Shown in pieces: positions 43,525 through 52,793 of a stretch of DNA of 64,000 nucleotides. Source of the stretch: Belliella pelovolcani (GTDB lineage: Bacteria; Bacteroidota; Bacteroidia; Cytophagales; Cyclobacteriaceae). Numbering within the stretch: the first letter of the stretch is position 1; the number at the start of each line of letters is the position of its first letter. The translations under genes were made by a program, and so were the position numbers. The stretch is from NCBI RefSeq assembly GCF_900156785.1, contig NZ_FTOP01000013.1:52541-116540 (forward strand), read 5' to 3'. Below the pieces are notes generated by a model, which saw only the letters and a program-made list of their open reading frames with translations, made no database searches and had not been told where the DNA came from.

Positions 43525-44832
43525 ATGATCATGAATACGAAAGTCGGGAGCGTTAGAAATACATGGAGTGGTGCACTGATAGCCATCGCGCTATTATTTT
43601 CGGCATGTACAAATAGTACAGAGTCGGAGGAGACTTCACTATTACTGGGAAGTGAGGAGAACTACGTAGTAGAAGTCCTTGCGAAAGATCTCCATGATGC
43701 TTCCACATCCACTATCAAAGGTCAAGCAGAGACTGAAGAAACTGTATTAATTGATGCGGAGAATTGGATTGCAATAACGGCAAATTTTGAAGAAGCTGGA
43801 AGGTACCAAGTTCAAGTAGTTGCTAAAAATGCTGCTGAATCAAGCAGTTTAGTTTGGCTAGAGGACTATTACGATAACCCTGATGACAGAAATTATGATG
43901 TCACAGGTAAAATAAGTTTTTCAAATAGGGATGCTTTTGAAGTATCTGGAGTAGATGGAAGTCCATTTAACAAAGGTAAACACAATATGAAATTACATGT
44001 ATCGGAAGGTGCTGTCCATATAGAAAAGGTGATTTTTACTTTGATGATGCCGCATAGCGCTTCAGAGAAAATTTTAGAGCAAGCGACTTCAGGTGAGACA
44101 TGGACTTTAGTATGGTCAGATGAATTTGATGGAGATACGATAGATGAGAGTAAGTGGACATATGATTTTGGTGATTGGGGTTGGGGTAACAACGAACTAC
44201 AGTACTACACGGCAAGCCGAAGTGAGAATGCGAGAATTGAAGATGGCCATCTAATCATCGAAGCGAGAAAGGATGATTTCGATAAAGCATGGACCTCGGC
44301 ACGTTTGACGACTAGGGGTAAAGTAGCATTTCTTTATGGAAAGATTGAATTCAAAGCCAAGGTTCCTAGTCTCAAAGGCAACTGGGCTGCCGGTTGGACT
44401 TTGGGCAATACCTATGTCGATGAAAAAGACTGGCCATATTGTGGAGAAATTGATATTCTAGAAAGTGTAGGGTATGAGGTAGACAATGAAACTGGTGATG
44501 GAATTGCCCATGCGACGGTGCATACTCCTGCGTATTATTTCAAAATCAACAATCAGATTTCAAGTCAGAAAGCTATTCCTAACATGGCTAGCGAATTTCA
44601 CACTTATGCCGTAGAGTGGACTCCTACAGAGATCAAAATGCTTGTCAATGATGAGGTCTATTATACTTATGATAAAAATGCGAATGAGAAAGAGTGGCCA
44701 TTTCACATTCCTCAGAATATCATCCTCAATCTTGCCATTGGTGGAGGCTGGGGTGGTTCTCAAGGTCTAGATCCAGAGATGACAAGTCAAGAATTTATTT
44801 TAGACTATGTAAGAGTCTACGAAAAGCGATAG
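43525..44832 (+). CDS. GH16 family beta-glucanase lipoprotein (laminarinase-like)
   Basis: A 435-residue lipoprotein (signal ending LLFSAC), exposed on or in the envelope. Residues about 35-180 form a carbohydrate-binding-like beta-sandwich (VLIDAENWIAITANFEEAGRYQVQV). The GH16 domain runs from WSDEFDGDTIDESKWTYDFG to the end. The catalytic motif GEIDILES has Glu308 as nucleophile, Asp310, and Glu313 as acid/base. The GNNELQYYT and NLAIGGGWGG segments suit beta-1,3-glucanases. It would cut laminarin-type glucans outside the cell. The start is at 43525 or 43531. The next gene begins 4 bp later. Confidence 0.93.
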   Translation: MIMNTKVGSVRNTWSGALIAIALLFSACTNSTESEETSLLLGSEENYVVEVLAKDLHDASTSTIKGQAETEETVLIDAENWIAITANFEEAGRYQVQVVAKNAAESSSLVWLEDYYDNPDDRNYDVTGKISFSNRDAFEVSGVDGSPFNKGKHNMKLHVSEGAVHIEKVIFTLMMPHSASEKILEQATSGETWTLVWSDEFDGDTIDESKWTYDFGDWGWGNNELQYYTASRSENARIEDGHLIIEARKDDFDKAWTSARLTTRGKVAFLYGKIEFKAKVPSLKGNWAAGWTLGNTYVDEKDWPYCGEIDILESVGYEVDNETGDGIAHATVHTPAYYFKINNQISSQKAIPNMASEFHTYAVEWTPTEIKMLVNDEVYYTYDKNANEKEWPFHIPQNIILNLAIGGGWGGSQGLDPEMTSQEFILDYVRVYEKR

Positions 44833-44836
44833 AGAA

Positions 44837-47800
44837 ATGAATCAGAGTTATTTTAAAATTGCGGATCAACCACTACAATTCCAAAACGAAGAAGTTTCAG
44901 GTTCATTTGTAAAAATGGGTGAGGGTCTTTTTTATAAGGTTAATCACGTAGATCAGATGCCACCTTTTTTCATGTCTATCGTGAGTCATGATGAACACTG
45001 GATGTTTATCGGGTCTAATGGGGCATTGACTGCAGGTAAAAGGAATGAGGAGCAAGCACTTTTTCCATATTATACCGATGATAAAATCCTTTCCGCTGAG
45101 GGGAAAGTTGGTTCAAGCACTACAATTAGAATTCATATAGAAAATGGTCAAAAGCTGTGGAAACCATTTTCTGATACTTACAAAGGAATCTATGCGATAG
45201 AAAGGAATCTCTATAAAAGTCAATGGGGCAATGAAGTGATTTTTGAAGAAATTAACCATGATTTAGGATTAGCTTTTAGTTATTCTTGGCAATTTTCTTC
45301 AAAATATGGCTTTGTCAAAAGGAGTCATCTTCACAATATAACAGCCAAGCCATCTAAGGTCGAAGTTTTGGATGGTGTGCTAGAATTGATGCCTTTCGGC
45401 GTTTCTTCCCAACTTCAATTGCAGCGCAGCAATTTGGTCAATGCTTATAAAAGAAGCGAACTTGACGCTAAGTCAGGTTTGGGGATTTTTGCGTTGAGCT
45501 CTCAAATTGTAGATCGAGCTGAACCGAGCGAAGCTTTGAAAGCGACTTTAGCATGGTATAGTGGCGTAGAAGCTAAACATGTTCTGTTGTCTTCTTTGCA
45601 GCTAGAAAATTTTTGTAAAGGCAGAGAGATATGGACTGAACATGATATCAAAGGAACTCCTGCATCCTATTTGATCAGTTTTGATGAAAATCTAGATGAA
45701 GGTCAGCAGATTGAATGGAGCATTTGCATGGATATCTATCAGACTCCAGCCCAAATCAATAACCTGATCAATCAACTGAATAAAGACAAGAAAACTGTTT
45801 TGTCGGACTTGAAAGCTGACTTGGATCAAGGGAAGAAAATTTTAAAAACCTTGGTAGGTAAAGCAGATGGTCTTCAAATGACAGCAGATCCAGCAGTCAT
45901 CAATAGGCATTTTTCCAATGTGCTATTTAACATCATGAGAGGGGGGATTTTTGAAGATGATTATCAGATTGACGGAAGGGATTTCTTGGAATATGTAAAA
46001 GCAATCAATCTTGAAGTATATGATCAATTCCAATATTTTTTCAAAGAGATTTCAGGATACGAAACCTATCAATCCTTGAATCAAAAAGCGCTGAAAGAGA
46101 ATGCTAGCGACCTGATTCGAATTTGTAAAGAATATTTACCCTTAAGCTTTAGCCGGAGGCATGGTGACCCAAGTAGACCATGGAATAAGTTTTCGATTGA
46201 TCTAAAGAATCCTGATGGGAGTAAGAGAAGAGCTTATGCTGGTAATTGGAGAGATATTTTTCAAAACTGGGAAGCCTTGGCTGTATCCTATCCGGAATTT
46301 GTGGAGGGGATGGTGTTCAAATTTCTCAATGCTTCTACCATTGATGGCTATAATCCTTATAGAATCTCTCGGAATGGGGTAGACTGGGAAGTGACAGAAC
46401 CAGAAGACCCATGGTCTTATATTGGCTATTGGGGAGATCATCAATTGATTTATCTGCTCAAATTATTGGAGTTGGGGAAAAAGCACCAGGCTATTTCGCT
46501 GAAAAATCTAGCTAATCAAGATTGGTTTGTGTATGCTAATGTCCCTTATAGAATCAGATCTTTTGAGGCCATAATGAAGGACGCTCAAGATACTGTTGAT
46601 TTTGATGAGCAGCTTGAGAAAAAGATTCAATCTAGGGCTCAAAAACTAGGGGCAGATGGGAAGCTTCTTTTTATCAATGATCAGTACATTTTAAAGAGTA
46701 ACTTCCTAGAAAAACTAATGATTCCTTGGTTGACCAAGTTGGGTAATTTTGTTCCTGATGCGGGTATCTGGATGAATACACAAAGACCAGAGTGGAATGA
46801 TGCCAACAATGCCCTAGTAGGCAATGGGACCTCGATGGTAACCCTGTATTATATGTACAGATTCACGGATTTTATAGAAAAATGGTTGAAAGAAGAGTTG
46901 ACCGAGTCCGTGGTACTGCATCAAGAAGTCGCCGATTGGTTGCAGGGTATGTTCGATGTTTTGCTCAAATATGAGCAAACTTTAAGTCGAGGATTCTCAA
47001 GTAAGGCTAGGTTTGAATTTGTCCAAAAACTGGGGCTAACTGCCGAAGCTTATAGAAATCAAGCTTATGCTGGATTCAGTGAAGAAAAGACTTCCATTGA
47101 AATATCTCAGTTGTTGGATCTATTGAAATTGACCAAACAGTATCTTGAGAAATCCATTCAAAACAATAAAAGAAGTGATGGGCTTTATCATGCGTACAAC
47201 CTGATTGATATCAAAGAGGGCGAGATTTCAGTTGATTACTTGTATGAAATGCTAGAAGGGCAGGTGGCTATCTTGACATCAGGTTATTTGAATCCTGCGG
47301 AAAGTTTAGCTTTGCTTGATCAGATGAAAAATAGCGAATTATATAGACCTGACCAATACAGCTATTTGTTATATCCAAATCGAGATTTGAAAGGATTTCT
47401 ACATAAAAGTATAATTCCCCAATCCTCCTTAGATGAAATTCCTCTTCTCAAGGATATGATCAATAAAGGAGACGTACGTATCGTTCATCAGGATCATCAA
47501 GGGCAAGTGTATTTCAACAGTGAGTTTAACAATGTAAAAGCACTAAGGAAATCCTTGGAGGAATTTAAAAATACTGATGATTTGGTGAAGATTGAAGCAC
47601 TCTACGAGCAGGTTTTCAATCACAAATCATTCACAGGTAGATCAGGGACATTCTTTGCTTTTGAAGGTTTAGGTAGTATTTATTGGCACATGGTTTCCAA
47701 GCTGCTGTATGCCGTAGGGGAAATTCTAAGCGAAAATCAAGATTTGGAAGCAAAAGTTAAAGGGAGATTGGTTGATCATTATTATGAAATCCGTGCAGGA

Positions 47801-48265
47801 ATCGGGGTGAATAAAAGCCCAAAATTTTATGGTGCTATTCCTACAGATCCTTACAGTCATACCCCAGCTCACAGAGGTGCGCAACAGCCTGGTATGACAG
47901 GTCAAGTCAAAGAGGATATTCTCAATAGATGGTTTGAATTAGGAGCTCAAGTGATTGATGGATGTATCGCTTTCAATCCGAATTTCTTATCTTCTAATGA
48001 ATGGTTGACAGAAAAGCAGGATTTTGAATATGTCAATTTACAAGGTAAGCTAAATACAATTGAGGTAAGTAGAGAATCTTTGGCTTTTACATATTGTCAG
48101 GTCCCGATTATATATAAAAAGGGTTCCAAAGCCAAAATTGATGTGATTTATAATGACTCAGATGAAAGTCAGTCAATTCAAGGTCGTGTACTACCTCAAC
48201 AATTGTCTAAATTGATTTTCTCAAGGTCGCATAATATTGAGAAGATTGAAGTGAGTGTTGAGTAA
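44837..48265 (+). CDS. Large (alpha/alpha)6 glycoside phosphorylase/hydrolase-like protein, candidate beta-1,3-glucan phosphorylase
   Basis: An 1142-residue protein without signal peptide or membrane segments, hence cytoplasmic. The N-terminal 330 residues look beta-rich; a long helical part follows with GNWRDIFQNWEALAVSYPEF, WSYIGYWGDHQLIYLLKLLE, and WMNTQRPEWNDANNALVG with Asp655, which resembles the catalytic W-N-D of GH94-type phosphorylases. The size and plan fit the GH149/GH161 relatives of GH94 that phosphorolyse beta-1,3-glucans. Context agrees: sugar porter and GH16 laminarinase directly upstream, 4 bp apart. Family assignment rests on memory of layout and context, not on alignment; other amylo-glucosidase-like roles are possible. 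Confidence 0.6.
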   Translation: MNQSYFKIADQPLQFQNEEVSGSFVKMGEGLFYKVNHVDQMPPFFMSIVSHDEHWMFIGSNGALTAGKRNEEQALFPYYTDDKILSAEGKVGSSTTIRIHIENGQKLWKPFSDTYKGIYAIERNLYKSQWGNEVIFEEINHDLGLAFSYSWQFSSKYGFVKRSHLHNITAKPSKVEVLDGVLELMPFGVSSQLQLQRSNLVNAYKRSELDAKSGLGIFALSSQIVDRAEPSEALKATLAWYSGVEAKHVLLSSLQLENFCKGREIWTEHDIKGTPASYLISFDENLDEGQQIEWSICMDIYQTPAQINNLINQLNKDKKTVLSDLKADLDQGKKILKTLVGKADGLQMTADPAVINRHFSNVLFNIMRGGIFEDDYQIDGRDFLEYVKAINLEVYDQFQYFFKEISGYETYQSLNQKALKENASDLIRICKEYLPLSFSRRHGDPSRPWNKFSIDLKNPDGSKRRAYAGNWRDIFQNWEALAVSYPEFVEGMVFKFLNASTIDGYNPYRISRNGVDWEVTEPEDPWSYIGYWGDHQLIYLLKLLELGKKHQAISLKNLANQDWFVYANVPYRIRSFEAIMKDAQDTVDFDEQLEKKIQSRAQKLGADGKLLFINDQYILKSNFLEKLMIPWLTKLGNFVPDAGIWMNTQRPEWNDANNALVGNGTSMVTLYYMYRFTDFIEKWLKEELTESVVLHQEVADWLQGMFDVLLKYEQTLSRGFSSKARFEFVQKLGLTAEAYRNQAYAGFSEEKTSIEISQLLDLLKLTKQYLEKSIQNNKRSDGLYHAYNLIDIKEGEISVDYLYEMLEGQVAILTSGYLNPAESLALLDQMKNSELYRPDQYSYLLYPNRDLKGFLHKSIIPQSSLDEIPLLKDMINKGDVRIVHQDHQGQVYFNSEFNNVKALRKSLEEFKNTDDLVKIEALYEQVFNHKSFTGRSGTFFAFEGLGSIYWHMVSKLLYAVGEILSENQDLEAKVKGRLVDHYYEIRAGIGVNKSPKFYGAIPTDPYSHTPAHRGAQQPGMTGQVKEDILNRWFELGAQVIDGCIAFNPNFLSSNEWLTEKQDFEYVNLQGKLNTIEVSRESLAFTYCQVPIIYKKGSKAKIDVIYNDSDESQSIQGRVLPQQLSKLIFSRSHNIEKIEVSVE

Positions 48266-48276
48266 AACTAAAAATG

Positions 48277-48317
48277 GAAATGGTCGCTATACCTCAAAGA
48301 GATGTAGCGACCATTTC
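48277..48317. terminator. Hairpin between convergent phosphorylase-like and menD genes
   Basis: A perfect 13-bp stem GAAATGGTCGCTA/TAGCGACCATTTC with a 15-nt loop; the right arm lies in the last codons of menD. T-rich stretches flank it, so it may terminate both transcripts. Confidence 0.7.
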
Positions 48318-49967
48318 TTTTATCTTTTTCAAGATTTCAGCATTTTTTGGGCTTTCGGTGGTGATTTCAAGGATTTTTGGATTTATGGATTCGTTATAAA
48401 ACTCATTCAATCCAATTTCTAGACTTTCATCGTCATGGGCAGTGATGTATTCAAATCCAAAATCCTTAGCCAGATTTGCTGCTGTCAATGCTTGATTGGT
48501 TTCAAAAAATTCTTCTAGTTCAGGTTGCTTGGCTGGTCCATCAATTAATCTAAAAATTCCCCCCGCATGATTGTTTAAAATGACGATTCGGAGATTTGGC
48601 ATGGCGTAATTATGCCAAAAGGCATTTCTATCATAAAAGAATGCCATGTCTCCTGTAATCAAAGTGACAGGAGACTTTGTGGTAAATGCGCAACCTACAG
48701 CTGTGCTATTACTTCCATCTATGCCACTCGTCCCTCGGTTACATATAATTTCTTGATTTCGAAGTCCAAGAAAGTTTACATATCTCACTGACATGCTATT
48801 GGCCAAATGGATTTTAGCATGATCAGGTGTTGCCTTGAGCACCTTTGAAATGGCTTTGTATTCTCCAAAATTAGCTTTATCTAATGCATTGCTAAGATTT
48901 TCCTTAACCATATCATCCAAGGATTTCCAACGATTGAAATATGCTCGGTTTTCTGATAGCTTTAGATTTAAAAACTCAAGAAAATTCTTAGGAGCAGTAT
49001 GGATAAAATTGGTCAAGGATTGATAGGTGTCTGGACTATATCCTGCATTTTGAATGTGCCAATGTGCTGCTTGGGTATTTCTTAAGAATAACTTCAAACT
49101 TTTGGAAATAATTGATTTCCCAAAAGAAATAATCAAGTCAGGTTGAAGCTGCTGCTGAATCGATGTATGGCCAATAAAGTGATCATGGAATGAAATAGTA
49201 TGTGCTGATTGTAAGTTGGAAATGGTATCCGTTACCACAACAGCCTTTCCGCTCGAAGCAAGTAAATCAATTGATTCTTGTATCTCAGCGTTTGGCCTTT
49301 GTTGGCCAGGAATGATTAGGATTTTTTGAAATGATTTGAGTTTTTCCTCCAATTGAGTTTCCTGAGTTGAAGAAATCATGGACTCAGTAGAAAAAATTTC
49401 AATATTTTTAACTGCCTTGAATTCAAATTGCTCACCGACTTCTGGGTAAAAAGGTTCTCTGAGTGGAATATTGAGATGAACTGGACCAGCAGGATATTGA
49501 TTAGCCAAATTAATGGCCTCGTTGACCATGCGTTGTGCATGCCACACCTTGTCTTTATGGCTGAATTCATCTGGGAAGTCAAAGGATCCTTTGACATGAT
49601 TGCCATAAATCTGAGACTGGCGGATGGTCTGACCATCCCATTGGTCAATCCACTCAGCAGGTCTATCAGCTGTGATGACAAGAAGGGGGATTTGCTGGAA
49701 GTAGGCTTCTGCTACGGCAGGAGCGTAATTATAAGCAGCAGATCCAGAGGTACATACTAAAGCTACAGGTTTCTCCAACTGTTGAGCCATTCCAAGCGCA
49801 ATAAAAGCAGCAGTTCTTTCATCTGATACCGTTCTACACTTGATTTCTGGATGTCTGGCAAAAGCCAAGGTAATAGGTGCGCATCTCGATCCGGGTGACA
49901 GGATGGCGTTTTTGATGCCTTTTTGAGCACAAAGAGATACAAGATCGATGATAGGTTGGATGATCAA
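48294..49967 (-). CDS. menD: SEPHCHC synthase MenD
   Basis: A 557-residue thiamine-diphosphate enzyme that joins 2-oxoglutarate and isochorismate in menaquinone synthesis. Visible: AILSPGSRCAPITLAF, SDERTAAFIALGMAQ with the ThDP-activating Glu, NRGTSGIDGSNSTAVG, and the ThDP/Mg motif GDMAFFYDRNAFWHNYAMPN. The length is normal. It is last of the men genes here, 3 bp after menF. Confidence 0.97.
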   Translation of the reverse strand: MIIQPIIDLVSLCAQKGIKNAILSPGSRCAPITLAFARHPEIKCRTVSDERTAAFIALGMAQQLEKPVALVCTSGSAAYNYAPAVAEAYFQQIPLLVITADRPAEWIDQWDGQTIRQSQIYGNHVKGSFDFPDEFSHKDKVWHAQRMVNEAINLANQYPAGPVHLNIPLREPFYPEVGEQFEFKAVKNIEIFSTESMISSTQETQLEEKLKSFQKILIIPGQQRPNAEIQESIDLLASSGKAVVVTDTISNLQSAHTISFHDHFIGHTSIQQQLQPDLIISFGKSIISKSLKLFLRNTQAAHWHIQNAGYSPDTYQSLTNFIHTAPKNFLEFLNLKLSENRAYFNRWKSLDDMVKENLSNALDKANFGEYKAISKVLKATPDHAKIHLANSMSVRYVNFLGLRNQEIICNRGTSGIDGSNSTAVGCAFTTKSPVTLITGDMAFFYDRNAFWHNYAMPNLRIVILNNHAGGIFRLIDGPAKQPELEEFFETNQALTAANLAKDFGFEYITAHDDESLEIGLNEFYNESINPKILEITTESPKNAEILKKIKEMVATSL

Positions 49968-49970
49968 GGC

Positions 49971-51179
49971 TTAATTGTTGAGGTTGAGGTGTTTGCCGAT
50001 TATTTCACATTTCATTTCTGTTTCTTCCCATTCTTTTTCAGGATCAGAGTCTTCGGTAACGCCTGCTCCAGCATAAAGTAAAGCGGCACCATTTTTAATT
50101 TGTGCTGTTCTGAGATTGACATAAATGGATGTTTCTCCCTCTACATTTACAGGCCCAATGAATCCCGCAAAGAGAGATCGGTCTAAATTTTCATGTTGAG
50201 ATAAAAAATCAAAAGCAGCTTGTCTTGGCATGCCACAAACTGCGGAGGTAGGATGAAGTAGCTCTAGCATAACCGTCCCTAACTGAGGGAAGTTAGTGGT
50301 TGCCATATTTACCTTGAAATCTGATCTCAGGTGAAGTAAATTTCCAGCTAAAACTGTTTTAGGGCCGATTTCTTCGTATTCTCTTAATCTAATTTTTTTA
50401 AAACAATCAACAATATACCTAGAGACTAAAGCTTGCTCTTCGATTTCTTTTTGTGTCCAAGCGGCATTTTTCAATGGATTGTCGCCAAGTGCTTTTTGAG
50501 TGCCCGCTAAGGACATGGTATAGAATTCGTTCCCTTTGGTTTGAATCAATACTTCTGGAGAAGCACCGATCCAGGTTCCCAATTCTGGTAGGTGGAAAAA
50601 GTTTATAAAAGCATTGGGATAAGAATTCAAAAGACTTTTGAATGATTGAACAAGGTCAAAGCTTTCTTGTAAAGCTACCTTTTTCATTTTGGCAGGGACG
50701 ATCTTATTTAAATGGCCGTCTTTGATAGCTTGAATTCCTTTATCCACTAGCTTAATGAACTCTATTTTACTGCATTCGAAGTTTTTATTGAGAGCTTCTT
50801 TTGTTGAAGATTTTTTTAAGAAAAATTGGTTAAGGATTGATTTTGCTTTTTTACCATCTTGATCCATTGTTTTAGATATAGATAGTTGTGTTTCAATGGG
50901 TAAAGAAAGATCTAGCTTGATGTATTCATCAGCCTCAAGATAATAAGCTTTCTTGTCATGTTGATCTACAAAAGGGTGAATGATAAATCCAGTGGTCAAT
51001 TCCTCCAATTGTGGTGATATGCGCTTGGTTTGACCGGATTTATCAACGAGTATTTGCAAAAATGGTGATTTTGGTTTTCTCCAAACGGCAAACTGATGTC
51101 CATCTTCAATTAGCTCTGCGAAAAGCTGTTCTAGATAGCGTTCCAGACTTATAGTATCTTGATCTAATGCAACCTGCAT
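49971..51179 (-). CDS. menF: Isochorismate synthase (MenF type)
   Basis: A 402-residue chorismate-utilising enzyme converting chorismate to isochorismate. The C-terminal catalytic domain shows FINFFHLPELGTWIGASPEVL, MSLAGTQKAL, LHPTSAVCGMPRQAAFDFL and GAGVTEDSDPEKEWEETEMK, with the Mg-binding glutamates. Salicylate or siderophore function is unlikely because menD and menI flank it. 3 bp to menD and 2 bp from menI indicate one operon. Confidence 0.94.
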   Translation of the reverse strand: MQVALDQDTISLERYLEQLFAELIEDGHQFAVWRKPKSPFLQILVDKSGQTKRISPQLEELTTGFIIHPFVDQHDKKAYYLEADEYIKLDLSLPIETQLSISKTMDQDGKKAKSILNQFFLKKSSTKEALNKNFECSKIEFIKLVDKGIQAIKDGHLNKIVPAKMKKVALQESFDLVQSFKSLLNSYPNAFINFFHLPELGTWIGASPEVLIQTKGNEFYTMSLAGTQKALGDNPLKNAAWTQKEIEEQALVSRYIVDCFKKIRLREYEEIGPKTVLAGNLLHLRSDFKVNMATTNFPQLGTVMLELLHPTSAVCGMPRQAAFDFLSQHENLDRSLFAGFIGPVNVEGETSIYVNLRTAQIKNGAALLYAGAGVTEDSDPEKEWEETEMKCEIIGKHLNLNN

Positions 51180-51181
51180 GT

Positions 51182-51604
51182 TTATTTTTTATCGATGACA
51201 GCCATGGTGATTCTACTTATACAACTCAAATCACCTGATTCTGTGAAAATTTTTATCTCCCAAATTTGAGTTTTTTTACCCAAGTGAATAGGCTTGGTAA
51301 TCCCTCTGACCAAACCGTCTCTAACAGATTTAATGTGATTGGCATTGATTTCTAAACCCACACAGTATTGTTTTTCTTTATCTACGATCAAGGTGGCAGC
51401 CACACTCCCCAATGTCTCTGCTAAGACTACATTCGCTCCTCCATGTAACAGACCTAGGGGCTGTTTGGTTCTAGAATTTACTGGCATAGTAGCTTCAAGG
51501 AAATCTTCTCCAATCTTTGTGAATTGAATATCTAAAAAGTCTGTCATGGTATCGATTCCCCAATTATTGAGGGTTTCAAGACTAAGGTTTGGAGGAAAGA
51601 TCAT
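51182..51604 (-). CDS. menI: Hotdog-fold thioesterase, probable DHNA-CoA thioesterase MenI
   Basis: A 140-residue hotdog protein. GLLHGGANVVLAETLGSVAA holds the catalytic Glu and matches E. coli MenI (YdiI)-type enzymes; FLDIQFTKIGEDFLEATMPV is the usual N-terminal strand pair. MenI releases 1,4-dihydroxy-2-naphthoate from its CoA ester in menaquinone synthesis. PaaI-type enzymes are similar, but being first gene of a menI-menF-menD operon supports the menaquinone role. Confidence 0.85.
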   Translation of the reverse strand: MIFPPNLSLETLNNWGIDTMTDFLDIQFTKIGEDFLEATMPVNSRTKQPLGLLHGGANVVLAETLGSVAATLIVDKEKQYCVGLEINANHIKSVRDGLVRGITKPIHLGKKTQIWEIKIFTESGDLSCISRITMAVIDKK

Positions 51605-51657
51605 GGATTCTGGATTAAAAGCTTTTTATTTGAAGTCCAGAACAAAAATAGAGAATC

Positions 51658-52281
51658 TTGTTAAGTAAAAAAATATATCTAGTCCGTCATGGACAAACAG
51701 ATTACAATCTAAAAGGCGTGGTCCAAGGTAGCGGTATTGATGCACCTTTGAATAGCAATGGAATCAAACAGGCAAAAGCATTTTTTGAAGCATATAAGCA
51801 TATAAAATTTGAGAAGGTATTTTTCACTGGGTTGCAGCGTACAAGACAGTCAGTCCAAGAGTTTTTAGACCTTGGGATTCCATATGAATCTATCTCTGAG
51901 TTGAATGAAATCAGTTGGGGTAAATATGAAGGTCAGCCTATGACCCATGAAGAGAATAAATACTACCTACACATGCTGGAGAGATGGAGCAAGGGTGATC
52001 TGGATTATGCGATTGCTGGTGGAGAAAGTCCCAATGCTGTGGCAAAGAGATTGAAGCATGGAATTGAGCGGATTTTGAACCAAGATCATAAAACCATATT
52101 GATATGTATGCACGGAAGGGCAATGAGGATATTATTAAGCCTGCTGATGAATTATGACTTGCGGTATATGGATCAATTTAAACACCAAAATCTTGGTCTC
52201 TATGAATTGAACTTAGATGATGCGGGAGTTTTTAAGATTATCAAATACAATTCAGGTGAACACCTTATGGATTTGACTTAA
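51658..52281 (+). CDS. Histidine phosphatase family protein (phosphoglycerate mutase-like)
   Basis: A 207-residue protein of the RHG phosphatase group. The phospho-acceptor His is in YLVRHGQTDYN near residues 7-12, the second His in ICMHGRAMR near 152, with the acid Glu in EISWGKYEG. The start is TTG at 51658 (LSKKIYLVRHG); no ATG is available upstream. The substrate is unknown. It is divergent from the men operon and overlaps the end of the next, convergent gene by 17 bp. Confidence 0.9.
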   Translation: MLSKKIYLVRHGQTDYNLKGVVQGSGIDAPLNSNGIKQAKAFFEAYKHIKFEKVFFTGLQRTRQSVQEFLDLGIPYESISELNEISWGKYEGQPMTHEENKYYLHMLERWSKGDLDYAIAGGESPNAVAKRLKHGIERILNQDHKTILICMHGRAMRILLSLLMNYDLRYMDQFKHQNLGLYELNLDDAGVFKIIKYNSGEHLMDLT

Positions 52282-52681
52282 AAAGTTTATTCGATTTTTT
52301 AGACTTTTGGTTCTTGTCTTCAAGATTAGCAAGCAGCTTTTGATAAATCCCTTTAGATTCATCAAGATCTATGATTTGGAAAGCTACTTCATCCAAAGTA
52401 GCGATTTTTTCTTGGTTGATTCTGATAATGAAATCACCAATCATACACTTGTCAATTTGTTGATGGCTGGTTTTGACAAGGATGGCTGCATCAGAATTTC
52501 CTGAATAGGATTTGGTTTGGAAGATATTCATCAAACTGAGCTCAATATATTCAGGGCTTGTTTTATTTATTTTCAATTCTGATTTGTCAAATAAGATTAA
52601 AAACGTCTTTTCATTCGGATTTTTGGCGAAAACCGAAGTAAAGATGTAAAAACATAAAATTGTCAGAAACAAATTTTTCAT
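52265..52681 (-). CDS. Exported protein of unknown function
   Basis: A 138-residue protein with a signal peptide (MKNLFLTILCFYIFTSVFA). The mature part has a PDZ-like or small beta character (MIGDFIIRINQEKIATLDEVAFQI, which resembles the start-peptide loop of a PDZ fold) and a lysine/asparagine-rich end. I do not recognise a family. It overlaps the convergent phosphatase gene by 17 bp. Confidence 0.65.
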   Translation of the reverse strand: MKNLFLTILCFYIFTSVFAKNPNEKTFLILFDKSELKINKTSPEYIELSLMNIFQTKSYSGNSDAAILVKTSHQQIDKCMIGDFIIRINQEKIATLDEVAFQIIDLDESKGIYQKLLANLEDKNQKSKKSNKLFKSNP

Positions 52682-52760
52682 AATCGAAATGTATGAAAAT
52701 TAAACCGATTAGTCAAGATAAAGGTTTTAGTATTGATTAACATCCAAAAAAAATATAGCA

Positions 52761-52787
52761 AAAAAAAGACCCGATTATTCGGGCCTT
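52761..52787 (-). terminator. Intrinsic terminator after the zinc-ribbon gene
   Basis: On the reverse strand: stem GGCCCGA/TCGGGTC with loop ATAA, followed by eight T. It lies just beyond the stop codon of the gene at 52794-53561. Confidence 0.9.
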
Positions 52788-52793
52788 TATTAT

